From contig CALAYR010000092.1 of assembly GCA_937894805.1 (NCBI GenBank), forward strand, positions 1 to 13,798: a stretch of DNA of 13,798 bases, given 5' to 3'. Origin of the DNA: an uncultured Acidimicrobiaceae bacterium (GTDB taxonomy: Bacteria; Actinomycetota; Acidimicrobiia; Acidimicrobiales; RAAP-2). Positions 1 through 6,820 of this stretch are shown here, in pieces (position 1 is the stretch's first letter; every line of letters begins with the position of its first letter). The notes beneath the pieces were generated by a model. It was not told the DNA's origin and did not search any database. It saw nothing but the letters and a program-made list of their open reading frames with translations. The position numbers and the translations under genes are program-made.

Positions 1-18
1 CGTGTGCTCTTCCGATCT
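1..18. other. Illumina TruSeq adapter remnant at contig end
   Basis: The first 18 bases are identical to the 3' end of the Illumina TruSeq read-2 adapter (the part ending in GCTCTTCCGATCT). This is library sequence, not genome. It marks a physical contig end and contributes the T at position 18, which completes the apparent TGA stop of the minus-strand toxin gene. Confidence 0.95.
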
Positions 19-305
19 CAACCTTGACGCATGGACCGCTTCAGCGCCATAAGAAAATCGTCCAAGGTGCCGACTCGAGGTCGCGTCGTATCGACGTCCG
101 TTGAGAAACGTGAACCATGAGGTCCGTATCGCAAATTGAGTCCCGTGCCACCCTTGACGATGCCCCCCGGAAGCATCTCGGCGAGCACGACGCTCGCCAT
201 GCTCCGCATTCTTCTCGTAGCAACCTGATCATCGATCCGGTAGACGTTCATGAGTCGTCGCTTTAACGCGTCGGCGTGCACTGGTGTATCGGCGTATTCG
301 ACCAT
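18..305 (-). CDS. AbiEii/AbiGii-type nucleotidyltransferase toxin, 3' truncated by contig end
   Basis: This is the N-terminal 95 residues of a toxin of the AbiEii/AbiGii nucleotidyltransferase family, the toxic half of a type IV-style AbiE toxin-antitoxin pair. The family acts in the cytoplasm; known members transfer nucleotides to RNA, inferred here by homology only. Visible motifs are K-G-G-T-G-L-N-L around residues 51-58 and G-S-R-F-S-T-D-V-D at 64-72, matching the family's GG motif and the D-x-D metal-binding motif. Family members are usually 230-300 aa, so most of the protein is missing. The TGA stop at 18-20 uses T18, which belongs to the adapter, so the true gene runs on beyond the window. 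ATG is at 303-305, 2 nt after the antitoxin stop, with no clear Shine-Dalgarno sequence, implying translational coupling. Confidence 0.8.
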   Translation of the reverse strand: MVEYADTPVHADALKRRLMNVYRIDDQVATRRMRSMASVVLAEMLPGGIVKGGTGLNLRYGPHGSRFSTDVDTTRPRVGTLDDFLMALKRSMRQG

Positions 306-307
306 AA

Positions 308-853
308 TTATTCAACTGGTTCGAGAAGTTCGTATTCGAGGCGCATGACATCTCGCTTGGCAATCAGACCACGGTCGTACGCTTCGGAAGTGGCCTCCAA
401 TAAACGCTCTTGCATGACGTAAGGCCTGGCGTCAAGGAGGGCGCGGGTGACTGTTGTAGTGCGAATACTCTCAAACACTTCGACTTCACGAGGCGTCACA
501 GTGGCAGATTCCAACCGGATCCATTCGGGGAGATTGCGCCGAACACGCTTCTTGCTAGCGACTCGAATTCTCTTGGGGTTGACATTGGCCAAGCCGTGCA
601 GCGCCAAGACGGCATCTCCCAACAAGAAAGAGTCGTCGCCAACTCGGAGCACTGCTTCGTAATACGGCGCCAAGTCCGAAGTGGGAAGTTCGTCGAAGCG
701 GTAGATACCGTGTGCGAGATGACGAATTTTGCCTCGAGCCGCCATCTTTACGAGCTCAATCCCCGGAATGCCTCGTTGCACGGCCTCACGGGTAGTGACA
801 TATCCATGGCGTCCCACTGCAATTTCCCAGGCCTGTTCCCGATACGTAGCCAT
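308..853 (-). CDS. AbiEi-type antitoxin / transcriptional regulator
   Basis: A 181-aa protein resembling AbiEi antitoxins. It has an N-terminal winged-helix-like part (about residues 1-55, with the G-Y-V-T-T-R-E-A-V recognition-type segment followed by G-K-I-R-H-L-A-H-G-I-Y-R, the usual wing) and a C-terminal domain typical of the family. AbiEi proteins repress their own operon and neutralise AbiEii. The ATG at 851-853 was chosen because GGGAG sits 6-7 nt upstream and because the promoter predicted at 890-917 puts the transcript start near 882. A longer reading from TTG at 872-874 would add 7 residues but lies inside the operator and next to the predicted transcript start. The stop (TAA, 308-310) lies 2 nt before the toxin ATG, so the two genes form an operon. 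Assignment to AbiEi is from family resemblance plus this arrangement. Confidence 0.82.
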   Translation of the reverse strand: MATYREQAWEIAVGRHGYVTTREAVQRGIPGIELVKMAARGKIRHLAHGIYRFDELPTSDLAPYYEAVLRVGDDSFLLGDAVLALHGLANVNPKRIRVASKKRVRRNLPEWIRLESATVTPREVEVFESIRTTTVTRALLDARPYVMQERLLEATSEAYDRGLIAKRDVMRLEYELLEPVE

Positions 854-869
854 CGCTTCTCCCGTTAGT

Positions 870-927
870 GTCAATACTATACCGAATCTTGTATAGTATT
901 GACGAAAGATTTGACAAATCTATACCG
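870..927 (-). promoter_or_regulatory. abiE promoter with inverted-repeat operator
   Basis: A perfect 13-bp inverted repeat (GTCAATACTATAC at 870-882, its complement at 891-903, 8-bp spacer) overlaps the predicted minus-strand promoter. That promoter is TTGTCA at 917-912, 16 nt, then TATACA at 895-890. A second palindrome, GATTTGACAAATC (908-920), covers the -35 box, and CTATACCG is repeated directly at 877-884 and 920-927. AbiEi regulators are known to bind inverted repeats in their own promoter, so these are the likely autorepression sites. Confidence 0.7.
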
Positions 928-971
928 TACGCGTTTAGATTTGGTATTCATCAGGCAATACTCTCAAGAGC

Positions 972-1004
972 CTCGCACCAAGCCGAATTACGGTTGAGCG
1001 CGAG
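972..1004 (-). terminator. weak hairpin downstream of ftsH, possible terminator
   Basis: CTCGC at 972-976 can pair with GCGAG at 1000-1004 around an inner stem (CAAGCCG with CGGTTG, one bulged G, loop AATTA). It lies between the ftsH stop and the abiE promoter, where a terminator would be useful, but no T-run follows on the minus strand. The rest of 928-1066 shows no gene or RNA that I recognise. Confidence 0.25.
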
Positions 1005-1066
1005 AGGCCCTACCTAACGGTCGTGAAGTTGGTAGTGGTTGAAACGATCGCTAGACCGTGCTCCAC

Positions 1067-3034
1067 CTAGGCCTCAGGCGTCGTCTCGCCCACGAGCTTG
1101 GCCGCAGCAGTGAGGGCGTCGTGGTTTGAAGTCTCCAGCATGGTGCGCACCGTCTTCTTGCCAAAGGGGTGCACGGCCTGACCGTGAGCCTCGTCAATCA
1201 ACTGGGCCGCCGTTTCACCGTCGATGCTCTCTTCGGCCAACAACTTCTGGGCGACGGCTTCGAGTCCCCGACGGTGCAGCGTCAGGACTTCAATGGCCCG
1301 AGCCTCCTGTTCGCGCAAGATGCGCTCAACTTCTTCGTCGATGATCTTGGCCGTGTCGTCCGAGTAGTCGCGGGTCTGCATGAGACCTTCGCCCAGGAAG
1401 ACCTGGTTGTTCGAACCCCAGGCCATCGGTCCGACGCGCTTGGACATGCCCCACTCGCGAACCATGCGGCCCGCCAGTTCGGTGTTGCGCTGGAGGTCGT
1501 CGGAGGCCCCGGTGGAGAGGTCACCGTAGATGAGCAGTTCGGCTACGCGGCCACCCATGCGCATGCAGAGCGAATCTTCAACGTACTGACGAGAGTGAAT
1601 GTGACGGTCCTCTTCGGGCAGCGTCCAGGTCACGCCGAGGGCCATGCCACGAGGCAAGATCGTAATCTTGTGCAGCGGGTCGGAGTGCTCGAGGACGTAG
1701 GCCAACAGGGCGTGACCGCTCTCGTGGTAGGCGACGCGCTCGCGCTCATCGTCTTGGAGAACTTGGCCGTCGCGGAGCTGACCCATAACCACCCGGTCGC
1801 GGGCATTTTCAAAGTCGGCCATGGCAATGGTGGTTGAGTCGCGACGCACGGCGTGCAGGGCCGCCTCGTTGACGAGGTTGGCCAGGTCAGCACCACTCAT
1901 GCCGGGCGTGCCGCGGGCCACGGTCTCGAGGTTGACGTCGTCGGCCAACTGCTTGTTCTTGGCGTGGACCTGCAAGATTGGGAGACGCTCTTCGAGGTCG
2001 GGGAGGGGAACAACGACCTGGCGGTCGAAACGTCCGGGACGCAGTAACGCGGCGTCCAACACGTCGGGACGGTTGGTGGCGGCCATAACGACCACACCCT
2101 CGGTCGGGTCGAAGCCGTCCATCTCGCTCAACATCTGGTTCAGGGTCTGCTCGCGCTCATCGTGACCACCACCGAGTCCGGCGCCGCGCTTGCGGCCGAT
2201 GGAGTCGATTTCGTCTACGAAGATGATGGCCGGAGCCTGCTTGCGGGCCGTGGTGAAGAGGTCGCGCACGCGACTGGCGCCGACGCCGACGAACATCTCC
2301 ATAAAGTCCGAACCAGACACCGAGAAGAAGGGGACCTTGGCCTCACCGGCGACGGCGCGGGCGATCAGCGTCTTACCGGTACCGGGGGGACCGACCAACA
2401 AGATGCCCTTCGGAATGCGGGCCCCGATGGCCTTGTACTTCTCGGGGTTCTTCAAGAAGGAGACGACTTCGCTGATCTCCTCTTTCACCCCGACGTAGCC
2501 GGCGACGTCGGCGAAGGTCGTGCTGGGTCGGTCTTCGTCGAACTTCTTGGCCTTGGACTTGCCAATCGACATCATGCCACCCATTTGGCCCTTGCTCAGA
2601 CGGGAGAAGATGAAGAGCGGGACAAGCACGAAGAGAACGAGCATCTCAATGAGGGGGAGCCAGTCTCGAGAGAAACTCGAGGGGTTAGCGAACTTAACGG
2701 AGACGCCGAGCTTGCGGAGGGCTTTGATATCGCTCGGGATGACGGGCATCGGGCCGGCGACGGTGTAGTGGACGCCCGAGCTCAAAACACCGGTGATGGT
2801 GCCGGAGGCGTTCTGAACCGAGGCTGAGGAGACCTTGTGGTCTTCGGCCTGGGTCAGGAACGTCGAGTAGTTGAAACGACGGACGGTGTCGCTCTTAAAG
2901 AGGTTCGGGCCAACCAGAATTCCAATGGCTACGGCGACGATGGCGACGGTGGTGAGGCGCCGCCGCTGTTCGGGCCGCAAGGTCGGTTCCTTGGCGTCGG
3001 GGGACTTCTTCTTCGGGCTGGGGGTATTGCTCAT
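1067..3034 (-). CDS. ftsH: ATP-dependent zinc metalloprotease FtsH
   Basis: A 655-aa membrane-anchored AAA+ protease that degrades misfolded membrane proteins and short-lived regulators at the inner face of the membrane. Two membrane segments (about 29-45 and 125-145) flank a small external domain. The AAA module has Walker A GPPGTGKT at 215-222, the pore motif F-V-G at 248-250, Walker B I-I-F-V-D-E at 270-275, and the second region of homology from A-T-N-R-P at 319 to R-P-G-R-F-D-R at 332-338. The peptidase domain has the zinc site H-E-S-G-H at 437-441, with D513 (in T-G-A-S-D-D-L) as the probable third ligand. Length is normal for actinobacterial FtsH. The ATG at 3032-3034 has no Shine-Dalgarno sequence; TAGCAT lies 8 nt upstream, suggesting a leaderless transcript. 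It is divergent from the CPBP protease gene. Confidence 0.97.
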   Translation of the reverse strand: MSNTPSPKKKSPDAKEPTLRPEQRRRLTTVAIVAVAIGILVGPNLFKSDTVRRFNYSTFLTQAEDHKVSSASVQNASGTITGVLSSGVHYTVAGPMPVIPSDIKALRKLGVSVKFANPSSFSRDWLPLIEMLVLFVLVPLFIFSRLSKGQMGGMMSIGKSKAKKFDEDRPSTTFADVAGYVGVKEEISEVVSFLKNPEKYKAIGARIPKGILLVGPPGTGKTLIARAVAGEAKVPFFSVSGSDFMEMFVGVGASRVRDLFTTARKQAPAIIFVDEIDSIGRKRGAGLGGGHDEREQTLNQMLSEMDGFDPTEGVVVMAATNRPDVLDAALLRPGRFDRQVVVPLPDLEERLPILQVHAKNKQLADDVNLETVARGTPGMSGADLANLVNEAALHAVRRDSTTIAMADFENARDRVVMGQLRDGQVLQDDERERVAYHESGHALLAYVLEHSDPLHKITILPRGMALGVTWTLPEEDRHIHSRQYVEDSLCMRMGGRVAELLIYGDLSTGASDDLQRNTELAGRMVREWGMSKRVGPMAWGSNNQVFLGEGLMQTRDYSDDTAKIIDEEVERILREQEARAIEVLTLHRRGLEAVAQKLLAEESIDGETAAQLIDEAHGQAVHPFGKKTVRTMLETSNHDALTAAAKLVGETTPEA

Positions 3035-3111
3035 TGGAGGTAATGCTAGAGGGCAACCCCAACATCAATTTCGGGACAATTAGGGCCGTGCGGCACGGTT
3101 AGCCTGAGTGA
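3035..3111. promoter_or_regulatory. divergent ftsH / CPBP promoters, both apparently leaderless
   Basis: This 77-bp gap holds two outward promoters. On the minus strand TAGCAT (3048-3043) stands 8 nt before the ftsH ATG. On the plus strand TAGCCT (3100-3105) stands 6 nt before the CPBP ATG. Neither start has a Shine-Dalgarno sequence, and transcription starting about 7 nt after each box would begin at the start codon. A 13-bp palindrome CCGTGCGGCACGG (3086-3098) touches the plus-strand box and could be an operator. The -35 boxes are not convincing. Confidence 0.55.
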
Positions 3112-3870
3112 ATGGAGAACGACCAGCTCGAGGAGAGCCCCGTCTTGGAGCGTCGCCAGGGTGGGATACTCCTTGCTGCCTGCTTCGTGGGCTTCTTTCT
3201 CTCCCAAATCGTGGCCGCCGTCGTGGCAGGGGTGGCCACCAACACGATTGCTCATCAGGGTCTGACTCACTTTCTCGATACGCACTTCGAACGTCCCTGG
3301 TGGCTCACGGCCTCCGAGATGTTCGGACTCTGGCTGGGTTTTGCCGCCATTGTGGTGCTGGCTATGAAGCGGGTTCGACCAGTTCTGCCGACCGGGTTCT
3401 TCAGCGTCCGTTGGACGGATCTCAAGTTCCTTCCCCTGGGCGTCTCACTCCAGGCGTTGGTCGGTGCGCTCTACTACCCCTTTCACATCGAATCGGCGGG
3501 CGATCCCGTGAAGCAGGTGGTGGGCCACAACCCCACCTACGGCATGCTCGTCATCATGTTCTTCGTCGGGATTGGCGCACCTCTTATTGAGGAGCTCCTC
3601 TTTCGCGGGGTGATCTTGCAGTCCATGACCGCCATTGTCTCGCCGCGGGTTCGGGCCATCGCCGCCGGACTGGTGCCGGCGTTGTTAACGGGCGTCGTCT
3701 TTGGCGCGGCTCACGGCGAACTGGTCCAACTGGCCGGTCTCACGCTCTTCGGCACCATCTTGGCCGTGATCGTGCAACGCCAGCGTCGTGTCGCCCCGGC
3801 CATCTTCACGCACGCCGGATTCAATCTCATCGCCCTCTCGGTGGCGTGGGCCTCGGTGGCCGTTCAGTGA
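3112..3870 (+). CDS. CPBP family intramembrane glutamic endopeptidase (CAAX-like protease)
   Basis: A 252-aa polytopic membrane protein of the CPBP/Abi (Rce1-like) intramembrane protease family. Its hallmark motifs are present: E160-E161-x3-R165 in A-P-L-I-E-E-L-L-F-R-G, H201 in F-G-A-A-H-G-E, and H234-x3-N238 in T-H-A-G-F-N. These correspond to the catalytic glutamates and the active-site histidines. Several hydrophobic segments are visible (about 19-45, 66-84, 102-120, 142-158, 180-200, 203-221 and 230-250). The bacterial substrate is unknown; members process membrane peptides or protect against bacteriocins. The ATG at 3112 has TAGCCT 6 nt upstream and no Shine-Dalgarno sequence, suggesting leaderless translation. 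Its TGA stop (3868-3870) overlaps the GTG start of the next gene, so the two are probably co-transcribed and translationally coupled. Confidence 0.9.
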   Translation: MENDQLEESPVLERRQGGILLAACFVGFFLSQIVAAVVAGVATNTIAHQGLTHFLDTHFERPWWLTASEMFGLWLGFAAIVVLAMKRVRPVLPTGFFSVRWTDLKFLPLGVSLQALVGALYYPFHIESAGDPVKQVVGHNPTYGMLVIMFFVGIGAPLIEELLFRGVILQSMTAIVSPRVRAIAAGLVPALLTGVVFGAAHGELVQLAGLTLFGTILAVIVQRQRRVAPAIFTHAGFNLIALSVAWASVAVQ

Positions 3871-6236
3871 TCAACCGCCTCCGGCGCGTCTCGCCCTCCA
3901 CGTGGGCCGACCTCGTCGCCATCCTCCTACTCGTCTACGTCATCTTCTGGTCGCTGCACCCCTCGTTACTCTTCAGCACCACGACCATCACCGGTGGTGA
4001 CACGGGCGCCCACGTGGCGATGCCGGCCTACATGCGCGACCACCTCGGGTTCCCGTGGCATCTCACGAGTTGGTACCCCGGTTGGTTCGCCGGCATGCCG
4101 CTTTACACCTACTACTTCGTGCTGCCGGACTTTCTGGCCGTGTTGGCCAGTTTCGTTATTCCCTTCGCCGTGGCGATGAAGTTGGCCACGGCCCTCGGCT
4201 CCTTGATCATGCCCATCAGCGCCTACGTCATGGGACGACTCTTTCGCGCCCCCCGTCCTATCCCGGTGGCGCTCGCCGCCGCCACGTTGCCCTTCCTCTT
4301 TTCCAGTGCCTTCACCATTGCGGGGGGCAATCTCTTTTCAACGCTGGCGGGGGAGTACTCCTACTCCGTGAGCCTCTCCTTGGCGATGGTCGCCATCGGA
4401 CTCTTCGCCCGGGGCCTGCAAGAACACCGTGGTCGCTGGCTAGCGGCCGCCGCCCTGGGTACTTCTCTGGCCGCGCACGTCCTACCCTGGATGTTCGCCC
4501 TCGTCGGTATTGGTCTGCTGTGGATCTTTGAACTGATGAACCGGGATCGTCGACTCGATCGGGCCAGTGGGGAAGAGCTGAACGCACCCTTTGGTCGGGG
4601 ACACCGCCGCCGAACCACGGCCTTTCTCTTCTCCACCGGCTTCATGAGCTTCGGACTCACGGCCTGGTGGACCCTGCCTTTCGTCACGACCCAGTCGCTC
4701 ACCAACTCGATGGGCTACACCAACTTCGACACTTCAACCTTTCACGCCGTCTTCACCAAGCTCGGCTGGTGGAGTGAGAGTGGTGGCTCGACCGGCACCC
4801 GGGCCATCATCGTCGTGGCGGCCCTCGGTTTCATCTGGGCCTTCGCCACGGCCAATCGTCTCGGCATCTTTCTCTCGGGCCTGGCCGTTCTCTCACTCGT
4901 GGCCTACATGGTCGATCCCCAAGGTGCTCTCTACAACGAACGACTGGTGCCCTTTTGGTATCTCTCGATCTACCTGTTGGCCGGCTGGTTCGTCGGCAGC
5001 GTGCTGGACGCCCTCATCAATCGCCGGACGAATCGCCGCCGGGCCGAGTGGCTTCGGTGGGAGGAGTACTACAACGCCGAGGGCATCGAGAGTGTTGACA
5101 ATCCCGAACCGTTGACTCAGCCCCGGTTCTGGTCCCCGTTGTTGATCGCCGTCTTCGCCGTCGTGATGGTGGTGGCGCCGCTCTCGCCGACACTCGGTTC
5201 GCTCCTGCACGTAAAGGCCGGGGCCGATCAGGTGCCGAACTGGTCGGCGTGGAACTACTCGGGCTACGAAGCAAAGGCCTCCTGGCCGGAGTACCACGAC
5301 CTCATCACCAAGATGCAGACCCAGTCGGCCAAGTACGGCTGCGGTCAAGCAATGTGGGAGTACAGCTCGGCCGAGGGCCGCTTCGGCACCCCGATGGCCC
5401 TCATGCTGCTCCCGTACTGGACGAAGAACTGCGTTGGCTCCATGGAGGGTCTGACCTTCGAGTCCTCACCGACGGTGCCGTATCACTTCTTAGATCAGGC
5501 CGAACTGGCCGAGGCCGGCAAGTCGTCCAATCCCATGGTCGGACTGAGTTACGGCACGACGAACGTGAACCTCGGCATTGACCACCTCCAGATGCTGGGC
5601 GTGAAGTACTTCATGGCCTTCTCACCTTCAGTGGTGACGGCGGCGGCCATCAATCCCAACCTCCAAGAGATCGATCACACCCGACTCTGGGACAACGGGG
5701 GTGTGCAGTGGCACATCTACCTCGTCAAAGACAGTCACGTCGTCGAAGGGGTGAAGACCCTGCCCAACGTGGTGTCAGATATCAGCTCGCGCCAAGCCTG
5801 GCTCGCGGCCAACCAGTCGTGGTGGCTCGACCCGCAGCAGTGGCCCACGATGCTGGCCAGTGACGGACCGGCTAACTGGCCTCGCACCACCAACCCGCTG
5901 CGCACGACCCGCAAGGGCGTTCTGCCTGTTGTCGTGACCAATGTCGATAAGCAGGACCAGTCGATCTCCTTTGACGTCGACAAGGTCGGTATTCCCGTCC
6001 TGGTCAAGATCTCCTACTACCCCCGCTGGCACGTCAGTGGAGCGACCGGTCCCTACCGCGTCAGTCCCAACCTCATGGTCGTCGTCCCGACGAGCAAGCA
6101 CGTCTCGATGGTCTACGGCAACACGGCGGCCGGCACGTGGGGCAGTTGGATTACCTTCATCACGGTCTGCTTCGGTGCGCGAGCTTTGTGGCGTCGACGC
6201 TCCTGGAATCGCTTAGGCAACGGTCCTCGTAACTAG
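3867..6236 (+). CDS. GT-C-like polytopic membrane protein (6-pyruvoyl-tetrahydropterin synthase-related membrane family)
   Basis: A 789-aa integral membrane protein. The start is set at GTG 3867 because it forms a GTGA overlap with the preceding stop; an upstream GTG at 3846 would add 7 residues. After the first membrane helix (about 15-34) comes T-G-G-D-T-G-A-H (residues 42-49), then W-Y-P-G-W-F-A-G-M-P-L-Y-T-Y-Y (69-83). This acidic loop after helix 1 is the typical signature of GT-C glycosyltransferases, which use lipid-phosphate sugar donors, and of the Pfam PTPS_related membrane family. About ten further hydrophobic segments follow to residue 445. Residues 450-750 form a mainly hydrophilic, probably external domain, and a last membrane helix lies near 757-772 before a basic tail. 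A role in cell-envelope glycan assembly is an inference; donor and acceptor are unknown. It meets cysC tail to tail, sharing CTAG (6233-6236). Confidence 0.75.
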   Translation: MINRLRRVSPSTWADLVAILLLVYVIFWSLHPSLLFSTTTITGGDTGAHVAMPAYMRDHLGFPWHLTSWYPGWFAGMPLYTYYFVLPDFLAVLASFVIPFAVAMKLATALGSLIMPISAYVMGRLFRAPRPIPVALAAATLPFLFSSAFTIAGGNLFSTLAGEYSYSVSLSLAMVAIGLFARGLQEHRGRWLAAAALGTSLAAHVLPWMFALVGIGLLWIFELMNRDRRLDRASGEELNAPFGRGHRRRTTAFLFSTGFMSFGLTAWWTLPFVTTQSLTNSMGYTNFDTSTFHAVFTKLGWWSESGGSTGTRAIIVVAALGFIWAFATANRLGIFLSGLAVLSLVAYMVDPQGALYNERLVPFWYLSIYLLAGWFVGSVLDALINRRTNRRRAEWLRWEEYYNAEGIESVDNPEPLTQPRFWSPLLIAVFAVVMVVAPLSPTLGSLLHVKAGADQVPNWSAWNYSGYEAKASWPEYHDLITKMQTQSAKYGCGQAMWEYSSAEGRFGTPMALMLLPYWTKNCVGSMEGLTFESSPTVPYHFLDQAELAEAGKSSNPMVGLSYGTTNVNLGIDHLQMLGVKYFMAFSPSVVTAAAINPNLQEIDHTRLWDNGGVQWHIYLVKDSHVVEGVKTLPNVVSDISSRQAWLAANQSWWLDPQQWPTMLASDGPANWPRTTNPLRTTRKGVLPVVVTNVDKQDQSISFDVDKVGIPVLVKISYYPRWHVSGATGPYRVSPNLMVVVPTSKHVSMVYGNTAAGTWGSWITFITVCFGARALWRRRSWNRLGNGPRN

Positions 6237-6760
6237 CGGTGCAGTAAGGCGCGAATCGAAGCCGCGGCCTCGTCGGGGGTGCACTCGGCCGTGTTGACCA
6301 CGAGTTCGGCGTTCAGTGGTGGCTCGTAGGGGTCGCCGACACCGGTCATTAAGGGATTGGTGCCCGAACGGGCTGAGCGATAGAGGGCCTTGGGGTCGCG
6401 AGCTTCGCAGACCTCAATCGGGGTGGAGAGGTAGACCTCGTGAAAGAGCACGTCGGACTCTTGGTGGCGACTGCGCACTAACTCGCGGGCGACCCGACGG
6501 GGCGAGACGAGGGCGACCACGACGAGGAAGCCCTGGTTGGCCATCACGATCGCGATCTCACCGGCGCGACGGACCTGCTCGTCACGGTCTTCGTTCGAAA
6601 AACCGAGGTCGCGACTGAGACCCCCACGCAGATCATCGCCGTCGAGCACCACGATACGGGTGCCCTCAGCCTCATACTGGGCCTTGATGGCCTCGGTGGT
6701 GGTTGACTTGCCGGCCCCCGAGAGTCCCGTTAGCCAGATCGTCTCACCCTTGGTTATCAC
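6233..6760 (-). CDS. cysC: adenylyl-sulfate (APS) kinase CysC
   Basis: A 175-aa kinase that phosphorylates adenosine 5'-phosphosulfate with ATP to give PAPS, the sulfate donor for assimilation or sulfation. Motifs seen are the P-loop G-L-S-G-A-G-K-S at 12-19, L-D-G-D-D-L-R at 39-45, F-S-N-E-D-R-D at 54-60, S-P-R-R-V-A-R-E at 86-93, K-A-L-Y-R-S-A-R at 124-131 and D-P-Y-E-P-P at 143-148. Length and motif order are those of a complete stand-alone CysC. No sulfate adenylyltransferase (cysD/N or sat) is in the window. The GTG start at 6758-6760 has TAGCCT 6 nt upstream and no Shine-Dalgarno sequence, so it is probably leaderless. It is divergent from the phosphomannomutase gene. Its TAG stop is nested in the same CTAG as the stop of the opposing membrane-protein gene, leaving no space for terminators. 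Confidence 0.93.
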   Translation of the reverse strand: MITKGETIWLTGLSGAGKSTTTEAIKAQYEAEGTRIVVLDGDDLRGGLSRDLGFSNEDRDEQVRRAGEIAIVMANQGFLVVVALVSPRRVARELVRSRHQESDVLFHEVYLSTPIEVCEARDPKALYRSARSGTNPLMTGVGDPYEPPLNAELVVNTAECTPDEAAASIRALLHR

Positions 6761-6820
6761 CCGTTCAGGCTACCAATCTCCATTTTTAAAGAGGGGTTTT
6801 GCTTAGTAGGCTGTGTAGTT
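6761..6820. promoter_or_regulatory. divergent cysC / phosphomannomutase promoters, both apparently leaderless
   Basis: On the minus strand TAGCCT (6772-6767) lies 6 nt before the cysC GTG. On the plus strand TAGGCT (6807-6812) lies 8 nt before the mutase GTG. Both starts lack a Shine-Dalgarno sequence. An AT-rich patch (6782-6790) lies between the two boxes. The -35 elements are poorly defined. Confidence 0.5.

Noticed and set aside
410..868. 152-codon plus-strand frame opposite the AbiEi gene
   Set aside because: It is the complement of a recognisable antitoxin gene and shows no motif or plausible start signal of its own.
854..874. Upstream TTG start for the AbiEi antitoxin
   Set aside because: The TTG lies within the operator arm, upstream of or next to the predicted transcript start, while ATG 853 has a good ribosome binding site.
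904..1066. Possible small RNA or tRNA between abiE and ftsH
   Set aside because: Only a weak bulged hairpin is visible; no cloverleaf, no CCA-type end and no clear promoter for an RNA gene.
1169..1837. 222-codon plus-strand reading frame inside ftsH
   Set aside because: It is antisense to the conserved peptidase and AAA regions of FtsH, has no family resemblance, and is the kind of long shadow frame common in GC-rich genes.
2162..2827. 221-codon plus-strand reading frame inside ftsH
   Set aside because: Antisense to the Walker A/B region and membrane part of FtsH, with low-complexity acidic composition typical of a shadow frame.
3846..3866. Upstream GTG start for the GT-C-like protein
   Set aside because: GTG 3867 gives the standard GTGA stop-start overlap; the extra residues (M-G-L-G-G-R-S) add no feature. 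Not fully excluded.
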